Shown piece after piece: positions 45,078 to 53,981 of a DNA stretch of 64,000 nucleotides. Below the pieces are notes generated by a model that was given only the letters and a program-made list of their open reading frames with translations, ran no database searches and was not told where the DNA came from. Numbering within the stretch: the first letter of the stretch is position 1; every line of letters starts with the position of its first letter. The stretch comes from Marinicella sediminis (GTDB lineage: Bacteria; Pseudomonadota; Gammaproteobacteria; Xanthomonadales; Marinicellaceae). The stretch lies in the NCBI RefSeq assembly GCF_002000055.1, contig NZ_MVBD01000011.1:1-64000 (forward strand), written 5' to 3'. Position numbers and translations under genes: made by a program.

Positions 45078-47243
45078 ATGAATTCATTCAAATCTATTTT
45101 TCTACTCATGCTGTTCCATGGTTTGGTTCTGGCTGATGTTGATGATGATCCTGCAAGCCCGGATGAAGACAGTGAGCAACTTGAAGATATTCAGGTCACT
45201 GCTTCTTCATCCGGACTGATTTCCTATGTATCGGCTACCGGAGCAAAAACCGATACGCCGATTGTCGATACTGCCAGCTCAGTGTCTGTTCTGACTGCTC
45301 AGCGCATTGCAGATCTGGGGGCTGAAACGGTGCAGGACGCATTGGGCTATGTGGCTGGGGTTTATAACGGACCTTACGGCGTTGACAGTCGGGGGGACTG
45401 GTCACAGATCAGATCAGTCTCTCCGGTACAGTATTTGGATGGCTTGCGAACCAATTTTAACTTCTACAACAATACCCGACCCAATCCCTATACCCTGCAA
45501 CAGGTAGAAATTCTCAAAGGTCCCAGTTCGGTGTTATATGGTCAGGGCAGTCTCGGTGGCATCATCAATATGGTCTCAAAAAAGCCACAAACAGAATTCA
45601 GTGGTCAGCTTTGGGGACAACTGGGTTCATTTGACCGTCGTCAATTGGCAATTGATGTAACCGGGGCTGTCAATCAGCAAGCCAGTGTGTTGTACAGAGC
45701 GGTGGCGCTGTTGAGGGACTCAGGCAGCCAGACGGATTTTGTTGACGATGATTCACTGTTGTTCAATCCGTCAGTGACCATTCATCTGTCAGATATGACC
45801 GAATTGACTGTGATTGGCCATTGGCAAAACAGTGAAACCGGTTCCAGCACCCAGTTTTTTCCACATGAAGGCACCCGGTTACCGGCCCCTAACGGACCAA
45901 TTCCGGTCAATCGGTTTGTCAGTGAACCTGCATTTGATGGTTATGATTCTGAACAGCAGGCATTAACGGCTTTGTTGCAGCATGATTTCTCCAATGGCTG
46001 GTCAGTGCAGGCCGGAAGCCGTTACTCAGACTCAACTGTGGATTATCGCACCATGTATGGCTGGCCTCCGGTATTTCAGGCTGATGACCGCAGTTTGTTG
46101 CGTTCGATATACATCAGTGATAACCAGGCCAGAACCCTGACCACAGATCTGCGTTTACATGGCAATCACATGTGGGGAAACAGCCTGCATAAAGTGGTTT
46201 TGGGAATTGATTACCAGAACGCCAAAACAGATAATGACAGCCTGTTTCTGTTTGGACAGGGCGGCTTGCTCGATCTGTATGATCCGGTTTACGGAATGAT
46301 CAGCAACTTTCCATCAATGGATGAGGTGATTGATACCCCTGCCAATCACATCTTACAAACCGGCGTCTATCTGCAGGATCAAATCTATCTGGGTGATAAT
46401 TGGATTATCTCCGCCGCCTTGCGTCATGACCGGGTTAAAAACAAAACGGCCGTGACCACAAGCCAGTTGTCTGAAGCCACCACTGGTAAGTTTGGTCTGA
46501 TGTATCAGTTTGCCAATAACTGGTCTCCATACCTCAGTTATTCTGAATCATTTGAACCCATTGTGGGCGAGGACGCCTATGGTCAGTCTTATGAGCCCAA
46601 ATCAGGTGAGCAGTTTGAGCTGGGATTGAAGTATCAGCCAGCTGGTACAGAGCATTTGCTGACCGCCAGTGTTTATCAGATCACCGAGCAAAATCGCACC
46701 ACGCCTTTATCTGCTGCTGACCTGAATGATCCGGCTGTGATCAATCCCGCAGGCAGTATACAGGTCGGAGCAGCTGAAATCACCGGGTTGGAGCTTGAGG
46801 GACAATTTGAGTGGCAGACCATTGATGTGTACGCCAGTTATGCTTATACCGATTCTGAAATCACCCAAAGTAACACGCTGGGTGAATTGGGTGCCAGACT
46901 GGCTGCGACGCCGGATCACATGTTCTCCAGTTGGTTGACTTGGCGTCCTGAACATTTCTGGCCAGGTTTTAAAATCGGCGCCGGGATTCGCTATGTGGGT
47001 GAAACTTCTGATGGCAGTGCCCGTGTTGTCGCAGAGGATGGGTCAGTGTTGAATGAGCCACTGTTAACCCGGGATTACACTTTACTGGATTTTATGTTGG
47101 GCTATGAATCAGGACCCTATGATTTCAGCTTTAATGTGGATAACCTGACAGATAAAACGGTGACCACCAGTTGTCTGGCCAGAGGTGATTGTTTTTACGG
47201 GCAAAAACGCACCATCACTGCCAGTGTTAAATATCAGTTCTGA
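45078..47243 (+). CDS. TonB-dependent siderophore receptor
   Basis: A 721-residue outer-membrane receptor. A signal peptide is followed by the TonB-box-like EQLEDIQVTASS. The plug domain shows TDTPIVDTASSVSVLTAQRI, the VEILKGPSSVLYGQGSLGGIINMVSKKP block and the QIRSVSPVQYLDGLRTNF part typical of hydroxamate or ferrichrome-type receptors. The 22-strand barrel includes LSYSESFEPIVG and YEPKSGEQFELGLKYQ, and ends YGQKRTITASVKYQF with a terminal Phe. It takes up ferric siderophores with TonB energy. A Fur box precedes it. The next gene starts on the last base of its stop codon. Confidence 0.96.
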   Translation: MNSFKSIFLLMLFHGLVLADVDDDPASPDEDSEQLEDIQVTASSSGLISYVSATGAKTDTPIVDTASSVSVLTAQRIADLGAETVQDALGYVAGVYNGPYGVDSRGDWSQIRSVSPVQYLDGLRTNFNFYNNTRPNPYTLQQVEILKGPSSVLYGQGSLGGIINMVSKKPQTEFSGQLWGQLGSFDRRQLAIDVTGAVNQQASVLYRAVALLRDSGSQTDFVDDDSLLFNPSVTIHLSDMTELTVIGHWQNSETGSSTQFFPHEGTRLPAPNGPIPVNRFVSEPAFDGYDSEQQALTALLQHDFSNGWSVQAGSRYSDSTVDYRTMYGWPPVFQADDRSLLRSIYISDNQARTLTTDLRLHGNHMWGNSLHKVVLGIDYQNAKTDNDSLFLFGQGGLLDLYDPVYGMISNFPSMDEVIDTPANHILQTGVYLQDQIYLGDNWIISAALRHDRVKNKTAVTTSQLSEATTGKFGLMYQFANNWSPYLSYSESFEPIVGEDAYGQSYEPKSGEQFELGLKYQPAGTEHLLTASVYQITEQNRTTPLSAADLNDPAVINPAGSIQVGAAEITGLELEGQFEWQTIDVYASYAYTDSEITQSNTLGELGARLAATPDHMFSSWLTWRPEHFWPGFKIGAGIRYVGETSDGSARVVAEDGSVLNEPLLTRDYTLLDFMLGYESGPYDFSFNVDNLTDKTVTTSCLARGDCFYGQKRTITASVKYQF

Positions 47244-47794
47244 TGACTAGCTGGCAGGTTGAAATATGGTCCATTGGCGGATTGTTGCTGATGATCTGGT
47301 GCTGGTTTAAGGCACAACAGAGCAGCACCGGGGGGCGTCAATTGTTCAGGGTCATGTATGTGTTGCTGTCGCTGTTGTTGCTGGCGTTGTCTCATCGCCT
47401 ATGGTCAATGGTATCAGGCCCGGAGTTCAGTGTCCTGTATGTCTTGTTTCATATCAGCTGGGTGGCATGGTTGTTGATTGCCAGCCGGGCCACAATCAAA
47501 TACAAAACGTATCGCGAAAAGCAAACGACTGAGGTCAAAGCTGACTATTCCCGGCGCCATAAATGCTTGGTTTTTCTGCTTGCTGCGCCGATCGCATTGA
47601 TCACTGCGGTTTGTTTGGCTGTGTGGTTTTCCAGGCTATTGGTCAGTGAGCTGGCAAACCAGTGGGTGCTGACCTTCATATTGGTGCCGTTGCTGTGGGG
47701 GTGCCTGGCAGTCTGGTTTGCTGCAGAACGGCGGTTAATCAGGCCAGCAGTCTTTTCATTGATGGTGATTCCTTTGAGTATGTTGTTGTTATGA
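47243..47794 (+). CDS. Membrane protein of the siderophore-uptake operon, unknown function
   Basis: A 183-residue protein with about five hydrophobic segments (GGLLLMIWCWFKAQ, VMYVLLSLLLLALSHRLW, VLFHISWVAWLLIASR, and two near the end). No family is recognised with confidence; small membrane proteins such as DUF3325/DUF3649 occupy this place in other iron operons. The start shares one base with the receptor stop, and the stop overlaps the PepSY gene by four bases, so the three genes are tightly coupled. A role in iron uptake is inferred from position only. Confidence 0.8.
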   Translation: MTSWQVEIWSIGGLLLMIWCWFKAQQSSTGGRQLFRVMYVLLSLLLLALSHRLWSMVSGPEFSVLYVLFHISWVAWLLIASRATIKYKTYREKQTTEVKADYSRRHKCLVFLLAAPIALITAVCLAVWFSRLLVSELANQWVLTFILVPLLWGCLAVWFAAERRLIRPAVFSLMVIPLSMLLL

Positions 47795-49236
47795 AATTAT
47801 TAAAACAATTGACCCCTTCAAGAAACCTGGTTAAACAGACATTGCGCAGTCATGCCTGGATTGGCCTGGTGTTGGCGGCGGTGCTGTATCTGGTGTGCCT
47901 GAGTGGATCTCTGTTGGTATTCAAGAGTGACTTTGAGCGCTGGGAGCAGTCCAGTTCCGAGCCCTATTTGAGCATCAGTGATCAGGCCATCAGCCGGGCA
48001 CTGGCTGCATTTCAGACCAAGGTCAACAGGCCTGTTGAGGCGCTCTATTTTGTCTATCCCAGTAAGGATTTGCCCAGGGCTCATGTTGCTGATGCCCTTG
48101 ATGAGTGGTGGGTGGACAAAGATGGTGCATTGACAGCGCCGGTTGATATCCCGTGGACAGACATGCTGACAGATTTGCATTATTACCTGCACTTACCGGG
48201 AACCTGGGGCATGATCATTGTTGGTATGCTGGGTGCCATGATGTGTGGGCTGATGGTTTCTGGCTTGTTGTCACATCCTAATTTATTCAAGGATGCCTTT
48301 AAACTCAGGTTGGGCAGTAACCGCCAATTGGAACAAACCGATGTTCATAATCGCTTGAGTGTATGGAGTTTGCCCTTCTTCTTTGTGATCAGCCTGACCG
48401 GAGGTTACATCGGTTTGTTCGGTATCAGCATGACTTTGGTTGATTATTTTGAGGAGGACTATCAGGCTGAGCAAATCATCAGTGAAGTATTTGGACATGA
48501 TCCGTCAGTCGATCAGCCGGCTGTGGTGCCACAAATTAATAAAATCCATCGGGATCTAAACAACAGAGCACCAGATGCCCAGCCGCTTTATCTGGTGGTA
48601 CAAAATCCAGGTACTGATCAACAATACATAGAAGTGGCGGCCTATCCGCCGGACCGGTTGATCTATTCAGAAATTTACCGCTATCACAGCGATGGATCAT
48701 TCATTGATTATCAGCACTTGGCTGATGGCTCGGCCGGCCGGCAAGTGGCGTATTCCAGTTATCGTCTGCACTTTGGTACTTTTGGTGGACCAATCACTCA
48801 GTGGTTGTATCTTGTGCTGGGTCTGGCCATGACTGTAATCACAGTCACCGGAGTCAACATGTGGTTTGAAAAACGCAATGTTCGCAATCGTTGGTACACC
48901 AGCTGGCGCGGCTTTGTCTGGCTCACACCGCTGGCTTTGGTGGCGTCCGCTTTCGGCACGGTGTTATTGGACTGGTCTGCAGTTGGCATTTTCTGGCTGG
49001 TACTGGCCGGAGGATCGCTGTTGTTGTGGGCGGGCATGTATAGGATCCATCGGTTCAATCAGCAGACCTTATATCTCTGGATGAAACAGGCTGCTTTACT
49101 GTTGCTGATTGTGTTGTTGTTCGCCCATGGGTTCGGGCATACCGATCAGCCATGGTATTGGTCATTTTCTTTGGCCTTAACCGGTTTGTTGAGCTTGCCG
49201 ATGATTAACTTTCGTCGCTTAATACCAAACCCCTAA
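47791..49236 (+). CDS. PepSY-associated membrane protein (siderophore-iron reductase type)
   Basis: A 481-residue inner-membrane protein beginning at ATG 47791, which overlaps the previous stop as ATGA. The PepSY_TM signature is present: TLRSHAWIGLVLAAVLYLVCLSGSLLVFKSDFERWE, then DLHYYLHLPGTWGMIIVGMLG, and DVHNRLSVWSLPFFFVISLTGGYIGLF with the conserved histidines. Two further membrane segments close the chain. Proteins of this type lie next to TonB siderophore receptors and are thought to reduce or release iron in the periplasm. It is the third gene of the Fur-preceded operon. A hairpin follows at 49247-49280. Confidence 0.93.
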   Translation: MKLLKQLTPSRNLVKQTLRSHAWIGLVLAAVLYLVCLSGSLLVFKSDFERWEQSSSEPYLSISDQAISRALAAFQTKVNRPVEALYFVYPSKDLPRAHVADALDEWWVDKDGALTAPVDIPWTDMLTDLHYYLHLPGTWGMIIVGMLGAMMCGLMVSGLLSHPNLFKDAFKLRLGSNRQLEQTDVHNRLSVWSLPFFFVISLTGGYIGLFGISMTLVDYFEEDYQAEQIISEVFGHDPSVDQPAVVPQINKIHRDLNNRAPDAQPLYLVVQNPGTDQQYIEVAAYPPDRLIYSEIYRYHSDGSFIDYQHLADGSAGRQVAYSSYRLHFGTFGGPITQWLYLVLGLAMTVITVTGVNMWFEKRNVRNRWYTSWRGFVWLTPLALVASAFGTVLLDWSAVGIFWLVLAGGSLLLWAGMYRIHRFNQQTLYLWMKQAALLLLIVLLFAHGFGHTDQPWYWSFSLALTGLLSLPMINFRRLIPNP

Positions 49237-49246
49237 AAAGCACAAA

Positions 49247-49280
49247 CCCCACTTCAGGTCGCTATCAGCCTGTTGTGGGG
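49247..49280 (+). terminator. Hairpin after the siderophore operon
   Basis: CCCCAC pairs with GTGGGG and, further inside, CAGG pairs with CCTG, separated by a TT/TT internal loop. The stem is followed by a T-rich but interrupted stretch (TGTTTCTCTC). It is a probable terminator for the PepSY gene. Confidence 0.55.
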
Positions 49281-49353
49281 GGCGTGTTTCTCTCCCATTA
49301 AAACTGACCGTTGAGTGACTCAATCTGACCGTTTGTCCGGTTAAAAAACCACA

Positions 49354-49395
49354 TGTGAATGGAGTCACAATTTTTTCGATACACCTCTGTATATT
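49354..49395 (+). promoter_or_regulatory. CRP-like site and -10 element of the DUF1800 operon
   Basis: TGTGA-ATGGAG-TCACA (49354-49369) is a perfect half-site pair with 6-bp spacing. TATATT at 49390-49395 would place the start near 49402, with the CRP centre about 41 bp upstream, the geometry of a class II CRP-activated promoter. Confidence 0.65.
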
Positions 49396-49428
49396 GGCTT
49401 TTTAATTAGGCACAAACAGAGGGTAATT

Positions 49429-51120
49429 ATGAAATTTAAGCTGTCTCAGCAATGGGTGATGATGGGCCTGTTGTTTACGTTTTACTCTACGGACAGTCGG
49501 GCTTACTGTGCGTCAGATGTGGTATATAAATCAGGTATCGAAGACCTGTTTCCCCCCGAACAAGCTGGCGCTTTATTGGATCAGGAATCAGCCAGCCGGT
49601 TTTTATATCAGGCCACCTTTGGCCCTAAACTGTCTGAAGTGAGGCGTTTGCAGGCCATGGGTATTGATGCCTGGCTGGCAGAACAGATGGCCATACCAGC
49701 GACTTTACAAAGACCCTGCATGGAAGACATCCAGGCCAATCCGGATTTACCGCTTTATCAGAACTCCAGAATGGAGGCCTGGTTTTTAAATTCTGCTGAA
49801 GGTACCGACCAACTCAGACAACGCATGGCATTTGCCCTGTCTGAATTGTTTGTTGTATCGGACGCAGCCAGTCTGAATAATGAAGTGATGGGGTTGGCCC
49901 GATATTATGACCTGCTGGCAGTAAACGCTTTTGGTAATTACCGTGATTTACTTGAAGATGTGACCCTGAATACCATGATGGGGTTTTATCTTGGCATGTT
50001 CAGAAATGCCAAGGCTGATCCGGTACTGGGCACCCAACCTGATGAAAATTATGCCCGTGAAGTATTGCAACTGTTTTCCATTGGTTTGCATCAGTTGAAC
50101 ATGGATGGTACAGAAATGCTGGATGTGGATGACAACCCGATACCCACATATGACCAAACCGTTATAGAGCATTTTGCCCGGGTATTCACAGGCTGGAATT
50201 TTTCCGGTTGCGCAGAAAACAACTGGCAATGGTGTAACCCCTCGGAACCAGGTGTGGAGGCTTATGCACCAATGGAGCCCATTGAAGCCTACCATGACAC
50301 CGGTGAAAAGACCTTGCTCAATGGTCAGGTGTTGCCAGCCGGTCAAACGGCCCGGCAGGATCTGACTGCTGCACTGGACAATATCTTTAATCATCCCAAT
50401 GTGCCGCCATTCATCAGTAAACAATTGATTCAACGTTTTGTTACCAGCAATCCGTCACCGGCTTATGTACAGCGGGTGGCCACCGTTTTTGCTGACAATG
50501 GCAGTGGTGTCAGGGGAGACCTGAATGCCGTGATGCGTACCATTTTGCTGGATGATGAAGCCCGTAATCCAGCCTTTATCCATGTCAGTACCTACGGTAA
50601 GCTCAAAGAGCCCCTGATACGGTATCTGGGTTTGTTGCGGGCTTTTGAAGCGCGCAGCCGCAATGGCCGCTATGGAAACTGGAACCCTGAGTTCAGTTAT
50701 TTGCAGCGTCCGTTGGGTTCACCATCGGTGTTTAATTTCTTTTCCCCTCATTTTCAATTGCCAGGGCCGGTTCGTGACCAGGGCCTGGTATCCCCGGAAT
50801 TTCAAATCACCAGCGAAACCACAGTGACCACGGTAGCCAATGAAATGAATGAGGCCGTCAACAGGGGGCACCATCTGTATGACCATTGGAATGAGAGTAT
50901 GCCATTACTGCAGCTGCAGCGAGAATTGTTATTGAGCAATGATGACAATGCCTTACTTGACCACCTGGACTTGCTGTTGTTTGCAGGTCAGATGTCACCT
51001 GCTACCCGCAACATAGCGGCCAATTTGTGGATTAACACCAGCGGAGCAGATGACATCACCAGAATGACTTCATTGATCCATGTGTTGGTCTTGTCACCTG
51101 AATATGTGGTGCAACGCTGA
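49429..51120 (+). CDS. Exported DUF1800 family protein with N-terminal tag-like motif
   Basis: A 563-residue protein with a signal peptide (about residues 1-25). The mature N-terminus reads SDVVYKSGIEDLF (residues 29-41), closely resembling the C-terminal tag of the other exported proteins. The DUF1800 core follows: ASRFLYQATFGPKLSEVRRL, LRQRMAFALSELFVVS, ARYYDLLAVNAFGNYRDLLEDVTLNTMMGFYLG, NYAREVLQLFSIGLHQLNMDG and PPFISKQLIQRFVTSNPSPAYVQRVATVF. DUF1800 proteins are regularly encoded beside DUF1501 proteins, and neither activity is established. GAGGG is close before the ATG. It is the first gene of the operon with DUF1501 and the haem lipoprotein. Confidence 0.95.
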   Translation: MKFKLSQQWVMMGLLFTFYSTDSRAYCASDVVYKSGIEDLFPPEQAGALLDQESASRFLYQATFGPKLSEVRRLQAMGIDAWLAEQMAIPATLQRPCMEDIQANPDLPLYQNSRMEAWFLNSAEGTDQLRQRMAFALSELFVVSDAASLNNEVMGLARYYDLLAVNAFGNYRDLLEDVTLNTMMGFYLGMFRNAKADPVLGTQPDENYAREVLQLFSIGLHQLNMDGTEMLDVDDNPIPTYDQTVIEHFARVFTGWNFSGCAENNWQWCNPSEPGVEAYAPMEPIEAYHDTGEKTLLNGQVLPAGQTARQDLTAALDNIFNHPNVPPFISKQLIQRFVTSNPSPAYVQRVATVFADNGSGVRGDLNAVMRTILLDDEARNPAFIHVSTYGKLKEPLIRYLGLLRAFEARSRNGRYGNWNPEFSYLQRPLGSPSVFNFFSPHFQLPGPVRDQGLVSPEFQITSETTVTTVANEMNEAVNRGHHLYDHWNESMPLLQLQRELLLSNDDNALLDHLDLLLFAGQMSPATRNIAANLWINTSGADDITRMTSLIHVLVLSPEYVVQR

Positions 51121-51149
51121 ATGGCCTCCATCAAACACAGGAAAATACC

Positions 51150-52535
51150 ATGAACAGAAGAAAATTTTTATCCAGCTCTTTAACCAGTGCACTGGCAGCC
51201 GGGGGCCTATGCTCTGCCGGCGGTTTTTTACAGTTGGCTCAAGCCGCATCGGCGCACAACAGCAGTATTCGGGGAACCGGGTATAAAGCCCTGGTGTGTG
51301 TGTTTCTGGATGGCGGTAACGACAGTGCAAACACCGTGGTGCCTTTGGGTACCAGCGAACACAATGCGTACAGCCAGGTGCGTGGCGATCTGGCACTGGA
51401 TGCCGGATCCTTATTGCCCATCAGTCCAGCCAATGATGGAGGCCGCAGTTGGGGATTACATCCTGAGTTGACAGGTATTCACAATTTATTCAGTCAAAAC
51501 CAGGCTGCTGTAGTGACCAATGTGGGATCACTGGCATTTCCTATCACTCAGCTTGAATACAATAATGGCTCGGTACCGGTGCCCCCGAATCTGTTTTCCC
51601 ATTCTGATCAACAAAGTCAGTGGCAAACTTCAGTGGCTGATCAGCCTTCCATTTCCGGCTGGACCGGCCGCATCGCGGACCTGTTGCACAGCACAGTCAA
51701 TGGCGGGAATGATCTGTCGATGAATATTTCACTGGCTGGTAACAACATCCTGCAAGTGGGTGAGCTGATTAATCAGTATCACCTGACCAATCAGGGGAGC
51801 GTGCGTCTGAATGACATAACCTGGGGTGCTGGCCCTGAGCGGCTGGCCGCTTTGCAAAGTCTGCTCAATGAGCCACAAGCCAATTTATTTCAACAGGGTT
51901 ATGCCGATATATTTAACCGTGCCATCAACCTTGATCAAATCATTTCCGCCGGACTGGAAGGTGCCACTCCGGTAGCCACCCCGTTTCCTGATCAGCAGGG
52001 GTATAACACCCTGTCATCACAGCTGGAAATGGTGGCCAATATGATCAACATCCAAAGTACACTGGGCATGAACCGGCAAGTGTTTTTTGTGAAGTTGGGT
52101 GGCTTTGATAATCATGACAATCACCTCAATGATCACGCCATCGGGATGCAAAACCTTGACGGCGCTGTCAGTGCCTTTTATGCAGCCATGGTTGAACTGG
52201 GTATGCAAAATGATGTGACGTTGTTCACGGCATCTGATTTTTCCCGCACCTGGGTATCCAATGGTCAGGGTTCTGATCATGGCTGGGGAGCCAGTCATTT
52301 TGTGGTTGGTGGTGATGTGCAGGGTGGCGATTTTTATGGCGCCATGCCGCTGATTGAGCAGGGCAGTACCGATACCGTGAGTGATCACGGCCGCTGTATC
52401 CCTACCATTGCAGTGGATGAATATGCTGCCACATTGGCTCAATGGTTCGGTGTGGGCGGCGGGCAGGTGAGTGACATATTTCCCAACATTGGCCGATTCA
52501 ACACCAGTGACCTGGGTTTCATGAATCTGGTGTGA
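51150..52535 (+). CDS. DUF1501 family protein, Tat-exported
   Basis: A 461-residue protein. The twin-arginine signal NRRKFLSSSLTSALAAGG directs folded export. The core CVFLDGGNDSANTVVPL, LALDAGSLLPI, WGLHPELTGIHNLF, VTNVGSL and FFVKLGGFDNHDNH..HAIGMQNLDGAVSAFYAAM..NDVTLFTASDFSRTW..GSDHGWGASHFVVGG match DUF1501, an alkaline-phosphatase-fold family. The Asp/His residues (GGFDNH, DHGWG) fit metal ligands of that fold. AGGA lies eight bases before the ATG. The stop overlaps the next ATG by one base. Confidence 0.95.
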   Translation: MNRRKFLSSSLTSALAAGGLCSAGGFLQLAQAASAHNSSIRGTGYKALVCVFLDGGNDSANTVVPLGTSEHNAYSQVRGDLALDAGSLLPISPANDGGRSWGLHPELTGIHNLFSQNQAAVVTNVGSLAFPITQLEYNNGSVPVPPNLFSHSDQQSQWQTSVADQPSISGWTGRIADLLHSTVNGGNDLSMNISLAGNNILQVGELINQYHLTNQGSVRLNDITWGAGPERLAALQSLLNEPQANLFQQGYADIFNRAINLDQIISAGLEGATPVATPFPDQQGYNTLSSQLEMVANMINIQSTLGMNRQVFFVKLGGFDNHDNHLNDHAIGMQNLDGAVSAFYAAMVELGMQNDVTLFTASDFSRTWVSNGQGSDHGWGASHFVVGGDVQGGDFYGAMPLIEQGSTDTVSDHGRCIPTIAVDEYAATLAQWFGVGGGQVSDIFPNIGRFNTSDLGFMNLV

Positions 52536-52954
52536 TGCGGGTACTGATGATTTTGTTGTTGCTGCCAGTGCCTTTATTGGCAGGCATCAGTGGGTGTGAT
52601 GACCTGGCGGCCATTCCGGAAACACCGCAGGTCGATTTCAGTCTTGAGATTCAGCCCATCTTCGATGACAATTGTGTGGTCTGTCATGGTGGTCCCAATC
52701 CAATTGCTGACATGAATCTGGAGCTCGGTTATGAGCAGTTGGTAAGTATTCCCAGCTTTCAAATTCCGGGTTTGAACCGAATTGAGCCGAACCTGCCTTC
52801 AATGAGTTACCTGTTTTTTAAAATCAACTGCAGCAATCAGTTATCTGGTGACCGGATGCCCAGGGACGCCGACCCATTGAATGTTTTTGATCAGGCCCTG
52901 ATTCGTGACTGGATCAACCAGATGATTATTTTCAGCGATGGTTTTGAAGAATGA
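52535..52954 (+). CDS. Small c-type haem lipoprotein with C-terminal tag
   Basis: A 139-residue protein. The signal peptide ends ISGC with Cys21 as the lipobox cysteine. IQPIFDDNCVVCHGG carries one CxxCH haem-binding motif (Cys47, Cys50, His51) in the context typical of planctomycete-type cytochrome c domains. GDRMPRDADPL holds a possible sixth ligand, Met. The chain ends INQMIIFSDGFEE, the shared tag. It is third in the DUF1800-DUF1501 operon, with a TGATG start overlap. The trio suggests an exported redox complex on unknown substrates. The presence of both an N-terminal lipid anchor and the tag is notable. Confidence 0.85.
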   Translation: MRVLMILLLLPVPLLAGISGCDDLAAIPETPQVDFSLEIQPIFDDNCVVCHGGPNPIADMNLELGYEQLVSIPSFQIPGLNRIEPNLPSMSYLFFKINCSNQLSGDRMPRDADPLNVFDQALIRDWINQMIIFSDGFEE

Positions 52955-53767
52955 TCACCATTTTTTGCGTGGCAAAAATGGTTTTTGCTGATCGGCTTTG
53001 TGGGTTTGGTTGTGGGCTTTGATGCGACTGTTTTTGCCAAAAATAACCCGCAGTTGATACCAGGTTTCGCGGAATAACAAAGCGCCTTTGCTGCCGGTCC
53101 AGCTTTTGTTATAGAGTTTTTTAACACCGGCCACTGCATCGGGTGATTGCTGGCATATGGTTGCTGCCAGTTGTTCGGCATGTGACATCGGATCATCACT
53201 GACATGGGTGATCAGCCCAGCTTTCCGGGCTTGTTCCCCATCCAGCAATTCTGAAGTGAACGTCAATTGTTTGGCCACATCCAGCCGGCAATGCCGGCGC
53301 AGGGTTTCCAGGCCGCCCATATCAGGTATCAGGCCCCATCGGCCTTCCATGATGGACAACGAAGCATCCGGGGTGGCCATGCGTACATCTGCACCCAAAG
53401 CGATGTGTAAACCACCTCCCCAGCACCTGCCATGAATCACGGCAATGACCGGCACCGGGATGCTTTGCCAGCCAATAGACACTTGTTGTGCCATGTTGGC
53501 GTTTCTCGGGTTGACTTTAAACAACAGCTTCAAGGGACCACTGGTTGATTTCAGCATCGACTTGACATCCAGCCCGGTACAAAAATCAGGCCCTTCTCCT
53601 GACACAATGACGGCCCGGATATGGCGGTCTTTGCGCAATTGTTTGATGGTTTTGACCACCGCCTGAAACATAGTCATATCCAGTGCATTGTGTTTTTCCG
53701 GCCTGGCCAGCTTGACATAGGCGACTTGATTGACGATTTCCAGTTGTACGCGGTTGGTCTCTGTCAT
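52955..53767 (-). CDS. Enoyl-CoA hydratase/isomerase (crotonase) family protein
   Basis: A 270-residue crotonase-fold enzyme. VSGEGPDFCTGLDVKSML holds the first oxyanion segment, and HGRCWGGGLHIALGADVRMATPDASLSIMEGRWGLIPDMGG holds the second with the catalytic Glu position. Such enzymes hydrate or isomerise enoyl-CoA in fatty-acid or amino-acid breakdown. In this family YhaR/EchA-like members of about 270 residues with a basic C-terminus (KPFLPRKKW) occur. The gene converges directly with the haem lipoprotein (no gap). Confidence 0.93.
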   Translation of the reverse strand: MTETNRVQLEIVNQVAYVKLARPEKHNALDMTMFQAVVKTIKQLRKDRHIRAVIVSGEGPDFCTGLDVKSMLKSTSGPLKLLFKVNPRNANMAQQVSIGWQSIPVPVIAVIHGRCWGGGLHIALGADVRMATPDASLSIMEGRWGLIPDMGGLETLRRHCRLDVAKQLTFTSELLDGEQARKAGLITHVSDDPMSHAEQLAATICQQSPDAVAGVKKLYNKSWTGSKGALLFRETWYQLRVIFGKNSRIKAHNQTHKADQQKPFLPRKKW

Positions 53768-53884
53768 GGGTGTTCTGTTTGATGAAAAGGATTACTTTAA
53801 CCAATGCCAGACGCGCTGTCCATGATTCCTTGAATACCGGTATTGAATCAACCCTCGGTTGCAATATGCTCAGCCATAAAAAAA

Positions 53885-53910
53885 GGCAGGTCAGCGTGTA
53901 CTGACCTGCC
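53885..53910 (-). terminator. Strong terminator of the small cysteine-containing gene
   Basis: GGCAGGTCAG pairs perfectly with CTGACCTGCC over a 6-base loop. On the minus strand the stem is followed by seven T. It sits 71 bp after the stop of the gene ending at 53982. Confidence 0.9.
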
Positions 53911-53981
53911 TTCTTCCCCCTTTACATGTTAAACCAGGGTGTGTGTAGTATATAAAATATGTCCTGGTTTAACAGTCGTGA

